A DNA stretch of 5,764 nt from Gammaproteobacteria bacterium. GTDB lineage: Bacteria > Pseudomonadota > Gammaproteobacteria > Thiohalomonadales > Thiohalomonadaceae. The notes beneath the pieces are model-generated. The model did no database searches. It was given only the letters and a program-made list of their open reading frames with translations, and was not told the origin of the DNA. The translations under genes were made by a program, and so were the position numbers. This document shows, piece after piece, positions 5,703 through 5,764 of this stretch (position 1 is its first letter; every line of letters starts with the position of its first letter). Where the stretch lies: the NCBI GenBank assembly GCA_015232955.1, contig JADFYS010000139.1:1-5764 (forward strand). Reading direction: 5' to 3'.

Positions 5703-5751
5703 CCCCATCACCTGATCTCCCTCTCCCAGCGGGAGAGGGTAGGGGTGAGGG
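5703..5751. repeat. REP-like palindromic element
   Basis: CCCTCTCCC (5719-5727) and GGGAGAGGG (5731-5739) form a perfect 9-bp stem with a 3-base loop. An outer pair, TCACC (5708-5712) with GGTGA (5744-5748), extends the structure, and the right flank reads AGGGGTGAGGG. Short elements of this CCCTCACCCC / CCCTCTCCC form are common dispersed intergenic repeats in gammaproteobacteria. It lies 26 bases after the MotY-like stop codon. An A-run at 5754-5759 follows and there is no U tract, so a classical terminator is less likely, although it could shield the 3' end of the mRNA. Confidence 0.6.
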
Positions 5752-5764
5752 TTAAAAAAGCAGG

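Overview
The window looks like chromosomal DNA from a flagellated gammaproteobacterium of moderately high GC. The call rests on a MotY-type flagellar T-ring protein, a typical gammaproteobacterial XseA, and a short palindromic repeat of the REP type at the right edge. The genus cannot be named from this sequence alone. No CRISPR array, tRNA, rRNA, transposase or phage gene was seen.

Layout, left to right. Bases 1-95 hold a GC-rich, structured, apparently non-coding stretch bounded by a short inverted repeat and followed by seven T's; it is cut by the window edge. A small gene at 171-410 encodes a 79-residue protein that looks like only the terminal helices of a flagellar rod/hook protein. After 210 bases without a gene comes a co-directional cluster: a DUF1015 family protein (621-1856), the exonuclease VII large subunit xseA (1879-3261) and a secreted M23 metallopeptidase (3270-4169). 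The gaps are 22 and 8 bases, so the three are probably one transcription unit. A 12-bp perfect hairpin closes this cluster and faces a convergent small membrane protein of the DUF2892 type (minus strand, 4454-4236). Diverging from that gene is a MotY-like OmpA-family protein (about 4562-5677) with an unusual lysine-proline tail. The right edge carries a REP-like palindrome.

Functionally the window mixes flagellar parts (the mini rod-like protein and the MotY-like protein), peptidoglycan work (the M23 peptidase and the peptidoglycan-binding domain of MotY), DNA repair (XseA) and two conserved proteins of poorly known role (DUF1015 and DUF2892). I see no evidence of a complete new multi-gene system. 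The points most worth a second look are the mini flagellar axial-like protein, the KP-repeat tail on the MotY homologue, the DUF1015 protein with its ADGHHR motif, and the structured repeat-like elements at both edges.
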